Source: Sphingopyxis sp. GW247-27LB (GTDB lineage Bacteria; Pseudomonadota; Alphaproteobacteria; Sphingomonadales; Sphingomonadaceae). From it: a stretch of 64,000 bases of DNA. Positions 57,158 through 63,993 of the stretch are shown here, in pieces (within the stretch, counting starts at the first letter, position 1; each line of letters begins with the position of its first letter). The notes below the pieces were generated by a model. It did no database searches, was not told the origin of the DNA, and worked only from the letters and a program-made list of their open reading frames with translations. Where the stretch lies: contig NZ_NIWD01000008.1 in the NCBI RefSeq assembly GCF_002277025.1, positions 187,963-251,962 on the forward strand, in the 5' to 3' direction. The position numbers were made by a program, and so were the translations under genes.

Positions 57158-57448
57158 ATGACGAACAGGCTTTGGCTCGGCATCGCGGCGGTGGTCGCGG
57201 CCGGCGTCGCGGTGCCCGCCGCAGCGCAATATACGGTCGACACCGCGCTGTCGGATTCGGTGCTGGGCGAGACGCGCAAGATCGGCGAAAAGCCCGCCAA
57301 ATCGACCCGCATGACCGACGAGCAGCTCGCCTTCTGGCGCGACTATTGCGGCAAATGGCCGAAGGGCGGCGCGTGCGACAGCTATCGCGCCGAGGTCGCC
57401 GAGCGCGCCCGCGCGGCAAAGCCGAAGCCGAAGGCGAAACCGCGCTGA
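57158..57448 (+). CDS. Small exported protein of unknown function
   Basis: A 96-aa protein with a signal peptide (ends PAAAQ, about residue 24). The mature part has MTDEQLAFWRDYCGKWPKGGACDSYRAEVAE with two cysteines and a Lys/Pro-rich tail (KPKPKAKPR). I do not recognise a family. GGGAGACGAGAGG lies before ATG 57158. It follows nat by 54 bp. Confidence 0.7.
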   Translation: MTNRLWLGIAAVVAAGVAVPAAAQYTVDTALSDSVLGETRKIGEKPAKSTRMTDEQLAFWRDYCGKWPKGGACDSYRAEVAERARAAKPKPKAKPR

Positions 57449-57508
57449 ACTTGACTCGGCGCGCGGCGGCGCCCCTAATGCCTTCGATACGAGAAGGAGA
57501 GGGACGCC

Positions 57509-58369
57509 ATGACGATTGCCCCTTCGCAGGAGGCTTTCACCCGGCTGCAGGTCGCGCCGCTGACCCCGGCGATCGGTGCCGAGATCGCGGGGGTCGACCT
57601 GCGCGAGGAGCAGGATGACGCGGTGATCGCCGAGATCCGCGCCGCCCTGCTGGCGCACAAGGTGATCTTCTTTCGCGACCAGTTCCTCACCCCCGCGCAG
57701 CACATCGCGTTCGCGCGCCGCTTCGGCGAACTGGAGATCCACCCGGCGACGCCGAAGGGCCAGCCCGATCCCGAGGTGCTCCACATCGCGCACGGTCCCG
57801 ATTCCAGGGGGCAGGAGAATGCCTGGCATTCGGACGTGACCTGGCGGCCCGAGCCCTCGCTGGGGTCGATCCTGCGCGCGGTCGAGGTGCCGCCGGTCGG
57901 CGGCGACACGCTGTTCGCCGACATGGGCGCGGCGTTCCGCGGCCTGTCGCCGGCGATGCAGCAATGGTGCCGCGGCCTGACCGCGGTGCACGACATCGCG
58001 CGCGTCTTCGCCCGGCGGCTCGGCAAGGATGCGAAGGAGCTCCACGAGCGCTATCCGCCGCAGACCCACCCGGTGGTGCGCACCCACCCCGAAACCGGCG
58101 AGCAGGCGCTCTATGTCAACACCGCCTTCACCAGCCATGTCGAGGGGCTGTCCGAGAAGGAGAGCGCCGCGCTGCTCGCGCATCTCTACGCCCAGGCCGC
58201 GGTGCCCGAAATCCAGTGCCGCTTCCGCTGGGCGGCGGGCTCGATCGCCTTCTGGGACAATCGCGCCGCGCAGCATTATGCGGCATCGGACTATTTCCCC
58301 GCGGTGCGCCGGATGGAGCGCGTGACGATCGCGGGCGACCGGCCCTTCTACAAGGACGAGCGCGGCTAG
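57509..58369 (+). CDS. TauD/TfdA family 2-oxoglutarate-dependent dioxygenase
   Basis: A 286-aa Fe(II) enzyme with the facial triad His107 and Asp109 (AWHSDVTW) and His256 (AAQHYAASDY); the 2-oxoglutarate-binding Arg lies in RRMERVTIAGD. ATLGGEIAGVDL-like start here is TPAIGAEIAGVDL. The family releases sulfite from taurine or alkyl sulfates, or cleaves aryloxyacetates; the RVTIAGDRPF ending is shared by TauD and alkylsulfatases. The substrate is not fixed by sequence. AAGGAGAGGG precedes the ATG. Confidence 0.93.
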   Translation: MTIAPSQEAFTRLQVAPLTPAIGAEIAGVDLREEQDDAVIAEIRAALLAHKVIFFRDQFLTPAQHIAFARRFGELEIHPATPKGQPDPEVLHIAHGPDSRGQENAWHSDVTWRPEPSLGSILRAVEVPPVGGDTLFADMGAAFRGLSPAMQQWCRGLTAVHDIARVFARRLGKDAKELHERYPPQTHPVVRTHPETGEQALYVNTAFTSHVEGLSEKESAALLAHLYAQAAVPEIQCRFRWAAGSIAFWDNRAAQHYAASDYFPAVRRMERVTIAGDRPFYKDERG

Positions 58370-58379
58370 GGTCAGAATC

Positions 58380-59195
58380 CTAGTCGCAGCCGCTCCCCTC
58401 CCGCCGCGCCGCCCAGCCGATCGCGCCGTCGACCAGCTTCAGATGCGCGGGGTCGCTCCACGCCGCCGCCTGGTGGCCGAGCGCCGAGAAGAAGATGCGC
58501 GCGCGGCCTTCGCAGCGCCACCAGATCAGCGCGTGATCCGCGCCCATCCGCAGCCTGGGCTCGAGGCGCATGCCGCTCTCGTCGAGCCGGGCGAGGATAT
58601 GCGCGTCGGCGGCGGGCGGGGCGTCCCAGCTGTAATATTCGTCGGTCCAGCGCCAGCGCGCGGGAAGGCCGCGCGTCGCGGGATGGTCGCGGTCGGCGAC
58701 GAGGATGTCGGCGCTCTGGAACTGGTCGGCGCCGCCCGGATGGCCGACGAAGTTGCCGTTTCCGCGCAGCGTCACGAACCAGCCGGGATGGCTGCCGTCG
58801 CCCGCGCTGTGCAGCCCGACGAAGCCGCCGCCCTTCGCGATCCACGCCCGAAAGGCGGCGCGCTGATCGGGGGTGTAGATGTCGCCGCTCGCATTGGCGA
58901 AGACGATGACGTCGAACTTCGCGAGTTGTTCGGGGTTGAACACCGCGGCATTCTCGGTCGCGAAGCTGCTCCAGCCGCGCTCCGCCACGAGGCGCTCGAT
59001 CGCGGGCACCGCCTCGGCGATGCTGTCGTGGCGATACCCATTGGTCTTGCTGACGATCAGCACCGCGGGATGCGCGAGCGCGGGCAGCGCGGGCGGCACC
59101 GTGTCGAGCGTCGGCGCCGGGCGGCGCGGGTCGGGGGCGGCGGGCGCGGCCTGCAGCGCGAGCAGCAGGGCGGCGGCGAGTTTGGCGGCGATCAT
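58380..59195 (-). CDS. Exported ThuA-domain protein
   Basis: A 271-aa protein with a short signal peptide and a ThuA (glutamine-amidotransferase-like) domain: VLIVSKTNGYRHDSI, FDVIVFANASGDIYTPDQRAAF, GGGFVGLHSAGDGSH, and the closing ARIFFSALGHQAAAW. ThuA is linked to trehalose or sugar metabolism in rhizobia, with no catalytic Cys here. It ends only 11 bp from the convergent dioxygenase gene. Confidence 0.9.
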   Translation of the reverse strand: MIAAKLAAALLLALQAAPAAPDPRRPAPTLDTVPPALPALAHPAVLIVSKTNGYRHDSIAEAVPAIERLVAERGWSSFATENAAVFNPEQLAKFDVIVFANASGDIYTPDQRAAFRAWIAKGGGFVGLHSAGDGSHPGWFVTLRGNGNFVGHPGGADQFQSADILVADRDHPATRGLPARWRWTDEYYSWDAPPAADAHILARLDESGMRLEPRLRMGADHALIWWRCEGRARIFFSALGHQAAAWSDPAHLKLVDGAIGWAARREGSGCD

Positions 59196-59247
59196 GGCAT
59201 CCTCCTCGGTTGCTCCTTACCCCGGCGCGCCGGGAGGATGGAAGCGG

Positions 59248-59676
59248 TCAGTCGATGATGTCCGCCTTCCCCTCGGCCCGCAACCGGGTGAGGTTCGCCT
59301 TCATCGCCGCGAGCACCTCGGGTGCGTGCGGGGTCCAGCGTTCGACCTCGCCGACGATGCGCAGGGGCGACCGGCTGCGGTAGCTGCGGGTCGGGTTGCC
59401 GGGGAGTTTCTTGTCGGTCAGGTTCGGGTCGTCGAACCAGTCGCCGGTGGGCTCGACGATATAGATGCGCTCGCGGCGGTCTCCGGCGGCGAGTTCGCAG
59501 CCCCACACCGCCGATTCGAGCGCGGCGGAAAAATAGATCCACGACAGCGGCGTGCCGTCGGCGAAATTGCTCGTCCGTCCCGCGGTGAGCAGGTCGCCGA
59601 CGGCAAGGTCGGCGCGGGTGCCGTGATAGAAGGTCGCGCCGGCATCGGGGCCGGTGGGGGCGGCAGAGTCGATCAT
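59248..59676 (-). CDS. arr: NAD-dependent rifampin ADP-ribosyltransferase
   Basis: A 142-aa Arr protein, which ADP-ribosylates and inactivates rifamycins. The fold is covered in full: FYHGTRADLAVGDLL, SWIYFSAALESAVWGCELA, RIYIVEPTGDWFDDPNLTDK, GNPTRSYRS and GEVERWTP. His18, Tyr48 and Asp83 correspond to the NAD-contacting His19, Tyr49 and Asp84 of the mycobacterial enzyme (from memory). Base composition matches the host, so it looks like a chromosomal gene rather than an integron cassette. Confidence 0.93.
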   Translation of the reverse strand: MIDSAAPTGPDAGATFYHGTRADLAVGDLLTAGRTSNFADGTPLSWIYFSAALESAVWGCELAAGDRRERIYIVEPTGDWFDDPNLTDKKLPGNPTRSYRSRSPLRIVGEVERWTPHAPEVLAAMKANLTRLRAEGKADIID

Positions 59677-59722
59677 GCGGGGTTCGCTTTCACTGGGCGG
59701 GGGCCCTCTGGCGGAAGCTGCA

Positions 59723-60565
59723 TCAACTGTCGTCCCCGGTTTCGGTTCCGGGCATTTCAAGCCCCAAGTTGTCAAACTTGTCACTCCCCTCCGGTATAAT
59801 GATACCCGCGCGTGCCAGGTGGCGAAGCGGCGTGGTCGCGATGCCGGCTTCGGCTTCGGCCGAGACGACGGGCCCGTCCGGGTCGAAGCTGTCGTCGGTC
59901 TCGCCCTCCTCCTCCTCCTCATCATCATCATCATCGCGCGGACCGATGCCGTAACGCTCCGGGTCGAGCCCCAGCGCGGCGACGAAGCGGCGCGGGTCGG
60001 GCAGCGCGGCGACGGCGCCCGCCTCCTCGCCCTCGAACGCCGCCTCCTCGGCCAGGTCGATCAGCTCCGACAGGAGCAGCGCCGGGCCATCGACATGCTG
60101 GTCGGGCTCGCGCGCGTCGCGCCATTTGCCGAAGCGCACCGGGTCGCGCAGGCGCAGGATGAACTGGGTCAGCCGCTCGTCATAATAGCGCCGCTCGCCG
60201 ATCTGCTGGCCCTGATAGAAGACCGGCCGCGCGACGCCGTGCACTGCGCGCGACAGCGCCGCGTCGGCGAGCCGCCGCACCCCGAAGTCGAGCGCCGCGT
60301 CCCACGCGAGCCGGAACGCCTGCGCCTCGGGCCGGCGGCGGAGATTATAGGCGGCGGTCGCCGAGAGCCCGGCCGCCTCGGCGGCTCGGGTGACGCAGGC
60401 ACTCTCCGCCAGCGCCTCGATGAAGGCGACCTGCCGCTCGGGCGTCCAGCCATTGTGGCGGGCGTGGAGGGCTACCGGGATAAAATCGGAAGCCGCGGCA
60501 CGCGCATCGGCACGCGGGGCGGCACGGGGGGCGGCAGGGCGAGGAGGGATGTTGCTGTGCTTCAT
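59723..60565 (-). CDS. Phage terminase small-subunit-like HTH protein
   Basis: A 280-aa protein. After a basic, disordered N-terminus (1-30) it has a helix-turn-helix domain typical of terminase small subunits: WTPERQVAFIEALAESACVTRAAEAAGLSATAAYNLRRRP. Middle part ERRYYDERLTQFILRL and ARRD-like segments follow, then an acidic run (DDDDDEEEEEGETDD, about residues 209-223). No terminase large subunit or other phage gene is near. The last 27 codons include a 43-nt dispersed repeat. It may be a domesticated phage gene or a DNA-binding regulator. Confidence 0.75.
   Translation of the reverse strand: MKHSNIPPRPAAPRAAPRADARAAASDFIPVALHARHNGWTPERQVAFIEALAESACVTRAAEAAGLSATAAYNLRRRPEAQAFRLAWDAALDFGVRRLADAALSRAVHGVARPVFYQGQQIGERRYYDERLTQFILRLRDPVRFGKWRDAREPDQHVDGPALLLSELIDLAEEAAFEGEEAGAVAALPDPRRFVAALGLDPERYGIGPRDDDDDEEEEEGETDDSFDPDGPVVSAEAEAGIATTPLRHLARAGIIIPEGSDKFDNLGLEMPGTETGDDS
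59766..59808. repeat. 43-nt dispersed repeat, copy inside a coding region
   Basis: It matches 16861-16903 at 41 of 43 positions and encodes about residues 254-267 (GIIIPEGSDKFDNL) of the terminase-like protein on the minus strand. The two palindromes described for the other copy are kept. Confidence 0.8.
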
Positions 60566-60650
60566 CGGACAGGATGAACCACAAATGACGAATGTAGGAA
60601 AGGGGTTTTGCCTATCTGGTTAGTTTATCGTGGCCGGGCCGTCGCGGCGG

Positions 60651-60959
60651 TCATTCCGCATCGTCGGAGGGATCGAGCCGCACCACCCACATCGGCCGGC
60701 CCTCGGGCGACAGCGCGATGTCGGGCGAGGGGACCGGATCGGCCCCGGTCTCGATCCAGCCGCGCCCGTCGCATTTGGGGCAGGGCACGCGGATCGAGCG
60801 CTGGCTGACGAAGTCGATCTGGCTGTTCCACTGGCCGTACCCCGCGCAGACCGGACAGATGACGTCGAGGTCGCCGGTGCGCGGGCGCGGCGAAATGCCG
60901 TCGAGCGCGTGCGGATCGTGCGGGCCGGAACAATGGACGATGTTCGAGGCGTGCGACAT
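60651..60959 (-). CDS. Small zinc-ribbon protein (CxxCxGxG motifs)
   Basis: A 102-aa protein with two DnaJ-type cysteine motifs, CPVCAGYG and CPKCDGRG, that would form one zinc-binding hairpin, plus two stray histidines and a Cys near the N-terminus (NIVHCSGPHDPH). No J domain is present. The C-terminus is acidic (RLDPSDDAE). Proteins with a lone CxxCxGxG pair often act as small chaperone-like or RNA-associated factors; function unknown. Confidence 0.75.
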   Translation of the reverse strand: MSHASNIVHCSGPHDPHALDGISPRPRTGDLDVICPVCAGYGQWNSQIDFVSQRSIRVPCPKCDGRGWIETGADPVPSPDIALSPEGRPMWVVRLDPSDDAE

Positions 60960-61034
60960 GCGGGGGAGGATAGGCGGCGGGGGTGGGGGTTGGCAATGCG
61001 GGGCGGAAGGCGCGGCGCGCTGTTGTGCCTTTCC

Positions 61035-61137
61035 GTCACCCCGGACCCTTCGACAAGCCCAGGACAGGCTTGATCCGGGGCCTGCCTGTCTTCGGGCGTG
61101 GCAAGGAAGGCGGGTCCCGGGTCGAGCCCGGGATGAC
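61035..61137. repeat. Composite inverted repeat
   Basis: GTCACCCCGGACCCTTCGAC opens it and GTCGAGCCCGGGATGAC closes it as an imperfect inverted repeat. The left part combines the CTTCGACAAGC arm of the 3.1-kb family with the TTGATCCGGGG arm of the 17.1-kb family, so two repeat types are merged. It lies between the zinc-ribbon gene and the second 2H gene. Confidence 0.75.
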
Positions 61138-61145
61138 GCGATCGG

Positions 61146-61658
61146 TCAGGCGACGCTGCCGCGGAGCCGCCAGCGGCCGTGCTCGACATGGGTGGTCTTG
61201 CCGACGATGCTTTCGGTCAGGATGATCTCGTCGACCGTCCAGCCGATCGGGGGCATCTTCTGGGCGTTCAGCCGGTCGCCGCGATAGTTGATCGTGATGT
61301 GCGGTTCGGGGGTGGTGCCGTCCATGATCGGCGCCTTCGCCGCGAGCAGATGGTTCACCAGCGCCTTCTGGAACGCCCGCGCCTCGGCCAGCGGCTCGCG
61401 CGTGCGCAAAGTCACCGCCTTGCGGTTCTCGATCCGGTCGAAACGGAGCGGAAAGGGCGCCGCGGCGAAGCTGTCGAGCGCGGCGATGGTCGCGGGCAGC
61501 CACTCGGGCGGCACATGGTGCAGGTCGTAGAGCGAGATGAGCGTGACATGGAGGAGGTCGGGGCCGCGCCCGGGGTCGTTGCGCGGCAGCGCGGCGATTT
61601 GCGCCTGCACCTCCGGCGGCGGCTTGGCCATGACGTAGAGGGGGTTCCGGGCGCGCAT
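61146..61658 (-). CDS. 2H phosphoesterase family protein (second)
   Basis: A 170-aa protein with two 2H motifs, HVTLISLYD (about residue 37) and HITINYRGD (about 120), and the usual middle part ARAFQKALVNHLL. LigT-like proteins of this size hydrolyse cyclic phosphodiesters or 2-prime,5-prime linkages. An inner ATG (MAKPPPEV, 10 residues in) is an alternative start. It lies directly downstream of the AT-rich defence module on the same strand, but its own GC-rich composition suggests it belongs to the host chromosome. Confidence 0.85.
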   Translation of the reverse strand: MRARNPLYVMAKPPPEVQAQIAALPRNDPGRGPDLLHVTLISLYDLHHVPPEWLPATIAALDSFAAAPFPLRFDRIENRKAVTLRTREPLAEARAFQKALVNHLLAAKAPIMDGTTPEPHITINYRGDRLNAQKMPPIGWTVDEIILTESIVGKTTHVEHGRWRLRGSVA

Positions 61659-61716
61659 GGGTGGGAGTGTAGCATGGTGTGGGGGGTGCCGAATGGCGGC
61701 CGATCTATGCGGTTCC

Positions 61717-61875
61717 CTATTTTTTCTGCGATATTTCTTCGAAATTCCAGTAATTACTTAGCTCTCGAATGATTGCCTTCCGTGGATTTTCTTTCATCCC
61801 GGTTACGTACAATCGGTCTTTTTCATTCTGTGCTGAAAGTCTTTTTGAATGTTTCTCTGGAGTTTCTTTAGACAT
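61717..61875 (-). CDS. Small charged protein overlapping the deaminase gene
   Basis: A 52-codon frame from ATG 61875 to TAG 61717. It starts with MSKETPEKHSKRLSAQNEKD and ends with RELSNYWNFEEISQKK. The ATG overlaps the deaminase stop by 8 bases (ATGTCTAA), as is usual for translationally coupled genes, and the purine-rich GAGATCTCG... context and GGATCTCGAAA just upstream can serve as ribosome site. The composition is as AT-rich as the deaminase. It is rich in Lys and Glu with one Trp, no cysteine, no signal peptide, and is predicted mostly helical. I recognise no family. Confidence 0.6.
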   Translation of the reverse strand: MSKETPEKHSKRLSAQNEKDRLYVTGMKENPRKAIIRELSNYWNFEEISQKK

Positions 61876-63445
61876 TTTCGAGATCCTTGATGTCTTCTAT
61901 CCTACCAAGGCTTTCCATTTGCGACGCGACAATGGCCTCAACAGAAAGATGTGCTGTAGAAAGAGAAACAAGTTTCGGTAGGGCCTGATCTTTTGTCCAT
62001 TCGACAATGTACCCTTCTGATGTTTTTCTTTTTGTAGAACTAAAAATGTCTCTAAAACGCCTCGGAGATACGCCTTCAAACGGGCGAAATACCACTTTTT
62101 TCGATTTATCTTCGGGCGCAGATTCCTCATCTATAGAGACATCTTCCGGGTAGAGTTCCTTTGTCATGCTCTTAGGGTAGGGTTCAATATAAACCACGTT
62201 CTCTATTCCTGACGAGATGATATGCCTTGCACACATGTGGCACGGGAAAGTGGTTGAGTAAATCGTCCCTCCGCCGACTGCCAAGCCCCGCCGCGCCGCT
62301 TCAGATAATGCATGCATCTCTGCATGAACAACTCGCCCAAATTCAATCAAATTTGAAACTCTCAAATCCTTGAAACGGCTTTTGAGATTTCCAAAAATGA
62401 GATCTGTTACGAAGGCGTCAATCTGATCACTTGGTAGGTTGAGGACGTCAACATCCTTCTCGGCAAGGAACTTGATGAGTTCTTCGATAATGTCAATTTT
62501 CTTGACGGCGTTAAAATCTCGTCCGGTCGTGAAATCACGATTATCCCTTTTTCCTTCATCGTCGATCCAAAACGAACCCCCGCCCGGAAGGGGAACCTCA
62601 TTGCAGCCTTGCGCAACGACATCTCCTTGAGCGTTCGCTATCACGGCGCCAATTTGCCGCGAAAGATCGGCAGATTTAAGAGCGATTGAACTGGCTTGGA
62701 ACATATGCATTTCGCAACGGGTCGGCGTCGCATATGGATAGCTGAAGATGTTTTGGAAAAAGTCATCTAGCATAGACTGGAAATCTCCGTCCATAGATAG
62801 AAAGAAATCTGCCAAATGAAATGTCTCAGATAGATTCTGCCCTATTTTTGCACCAGGTCTTTTTCGATCAAGACTAATTAAATTATCAGCAGATTTAGAA
62901 AATTTGGCATCATTTGTAGTTTTATAAGATTTTGCAATTTGTCTTGTGAGATGTTTTTTCCGGTCATTCTCATGTGTGAACGCTGATATCATTATGAACT
63001 TATCGCCGTATATGTGTCGAAGTAGGTCGACCTCATCGGGATGCTTAAGGCTGTTCAGTATATAGCAATGATTGTATAGTTCCAAATCTTCATAGTCTAA
63101 ATCGCATCCTTCCTTTAGAAGGAATCCCTGTCTAAGACTTCTAATTTCTGTAGCTATTAAGGGTACAGTGGCGGCTCCAGAGTTTACTTTCCTTCTTAGG
63201 AGGTCTGCAGCCGCCATGAGAAGCTCAACACGACGATCAAACTTTGATTTCGTTATCTCATCCGAAACGGTCTTTGAACAAACCGCTTGAATGAGTGAGC
63301 TCACCCTTATCTGGAATGACCGATAGCCATATGGTCTAATGGCATCCGCTACCTCAGATGCCAGAGATTGCAGGTCTGTGCCGGCGGGTCCCGCGAGTCC
63401 AATAACAATCTCGGGCTTAGGGAAAAGTGGATCGTAGTGCTTCAT
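61868..63445 (-). CDS. avcD: Anti-phage dCTP/dCMP deaminase, AvcD family
   Basis: A 525-aa two-domain protein. The N-terminal part is a degenerate P-loop kinase-like domain opening with IVIGLAGPAGTDLQSL (Gly16 to Asp24, without the Walker Lys). The C-terminal zinc deaminase domain has His374-Ala-Glu376 (VVHAEMHAL) and Pro401-Cys402-His-Met-Cys405. AvcD-type proteins deplete deoxycytidine nucleotides when phages infect. I chose ATG 63445 (MKHYDPLFPKPE); upstream there is only a TTG in frame. The gene is strongly AT-rich and uses codons unlike its neighbours, so it was acquired by transfer. The small gene overlaps its stop. Confidence 0.9.
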   Translation of the reverse strand: MKHYDPLFPKPEIVIGLAGPAGTDLQSLASEVADAIRPYGYRSFQIRVSSLIQAVCSKTVSDEITKSKFDRRVELLMAAADLLRRKVNSGAATVPLIATEIRSLRQGFLLKEGCDLDYEDLELYNHCYILNSLKHPDEVDLLRHIYGDKFIMISAFTHENDRKKHLTRQIAKSYKTTNDAKFSKSADNLISLDRKRPGAKIGQNLSETFHLADFFLSMDGDFQSMLDDFFQNIFSYPYATPTRCEMHMFQASSIALKSADLSRQIGAVIANAQGDVVAQGCNEVPLPGGGSFWIDDEGKRDNRDFTTGRDFNAVKKIDIIEELIKFLAEKDVDVLNLPSDQIDAFVTDLIFGNLKSRFKDLRVSNLIEFGRVVHAEMHALSEAARRGLAVGGGTIYSTTFPCHMCARHIISSGIENVVYIEPYPKSMTKELYPEDVSIDEESAPEDKSKKVVFRPFEGVSPRRFRDIFSSTKRKTSEGYIVEWTKDQALPKLVSLSTAHLSVEAIVASQMESLGRIEDIKDLENV

Positions 63446-63597
63446 GGATATGAGTTGTACTAAAAGCTGCTTTCTCGCAAGATGCTGACTTCTCAATCAT
63501 GCTCGCCACCATCAGCGCCCATATACAATTCCAGTCCGGTTTCCTCATAATCCTCAACTACGGTGACAGGTGCAATAATCCCCAATCAACAAGCGGA
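63446..63597 (-). ncRNA. Leader of the deaminase gene, candidate AvcI-like RNA
   Basis: In Vibrio cholerae the AvcD deaminase is held inactive by a small RNA, AvcI, encoded just upstream. This 152-bp gap is the only place for such an RNA here. It is moderately AT-rich, has no clear ribosome site next to the deaminase ATG, and contains a short frame (TTG start, TGA at 63496-63498 region) that would read GIIAPVTVVEDYEETGLELY and on to GADGGEHD. That could be a leader peptide or the tail of a broken gene. No structure was computed. Confidence 0.3.
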
Positions 63598-63993
63598 TTA
63601 CCTCGCCTCAGGACGCCAGCTATCGGTTGCCCGTGCATCCGCGAGTGCGCTGCGCAACGCAGCGCCGTGGGCCGCGTCGTTCTTGTCCGCTTCCCATGCG
63701 CGGCAGGCCTGGTCTGCGGCCTTGTAGCCGGCTTCCTGATGCTCGCGGATCGCGCGGCGGCGGTCGCGGGCGGTTTTTTCGGCGGGGGTCTCGCCTTCGT
63801 AGCAGCTGACGAATTCGCCGCTGCCGGGGTCGCCGCAGTTGGCGTCGCCCTCTATCATCGCGGCGAGCATCAGGCGGGGATAGACCTGATAGACGCGTTC
63901 GCATTCGGCCGCGAGCGCGGCATCCTTCGCGTCGGCCGCGATCGGGGCGGCGAGCGCCGCGGCGACGATGGTCAGCGACACGGTCCGTTTCAC
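63598..63993 (-). CDS. Small exported protein of unknown function
   Basis: A 131-aa protein with a signal peptide (MKRTVSLTIVAAALAAPIAA, then DAKDA). The mature part is helical with four cysteines: AAECERVYQVYPRLMLAAM, DANCGDPGSGEFVSCYEGET and DQACRAWEADKNDAAHG. It looks like a small periplasmic inhibitor or binding protein but matches no family I know. The start used is GTG 63993, 7 bases from the window end, so a start further upstream cannot be excluded. GC content is back to the host level. Confidence 0.65.
   Translation of the reverse strand: MKRTVSLTIVAAALAAPIAADAKDAALAAECERVYQVYPRLMLAAMIEGDANCGDPGSGEFVSCYEGETPAEKTARDRRRAIREHQEAGYKAADQACRAWEADKNDAAHGAALRSALADARATDSWRPEAR

Noticed and set aside
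57509..58369. Calling the dioxygenase TauD (taurine-specific)
   Set aside because: The iron and cosubstrate residues fit the whole TauD/TfdA family; no taurine transporter or other tau gene is nearby, so the substrate is left open.
61769..61981. A 70-codon plus-strand frame across the end of the AT-rich module
   Set aside because: It is antisense to both the deaminase end and the coupled small gene, has no ribosome site and is rich in Phe, Cys and Ser as expected of a shadow frame.
63446..63496. TTG 63496 as start of the deaminase, adding 17 residues
   Set aside because: Rare start codon without ribosome site; family members begin a few residues before the P-loop-like motif, which fits ATG 63445.
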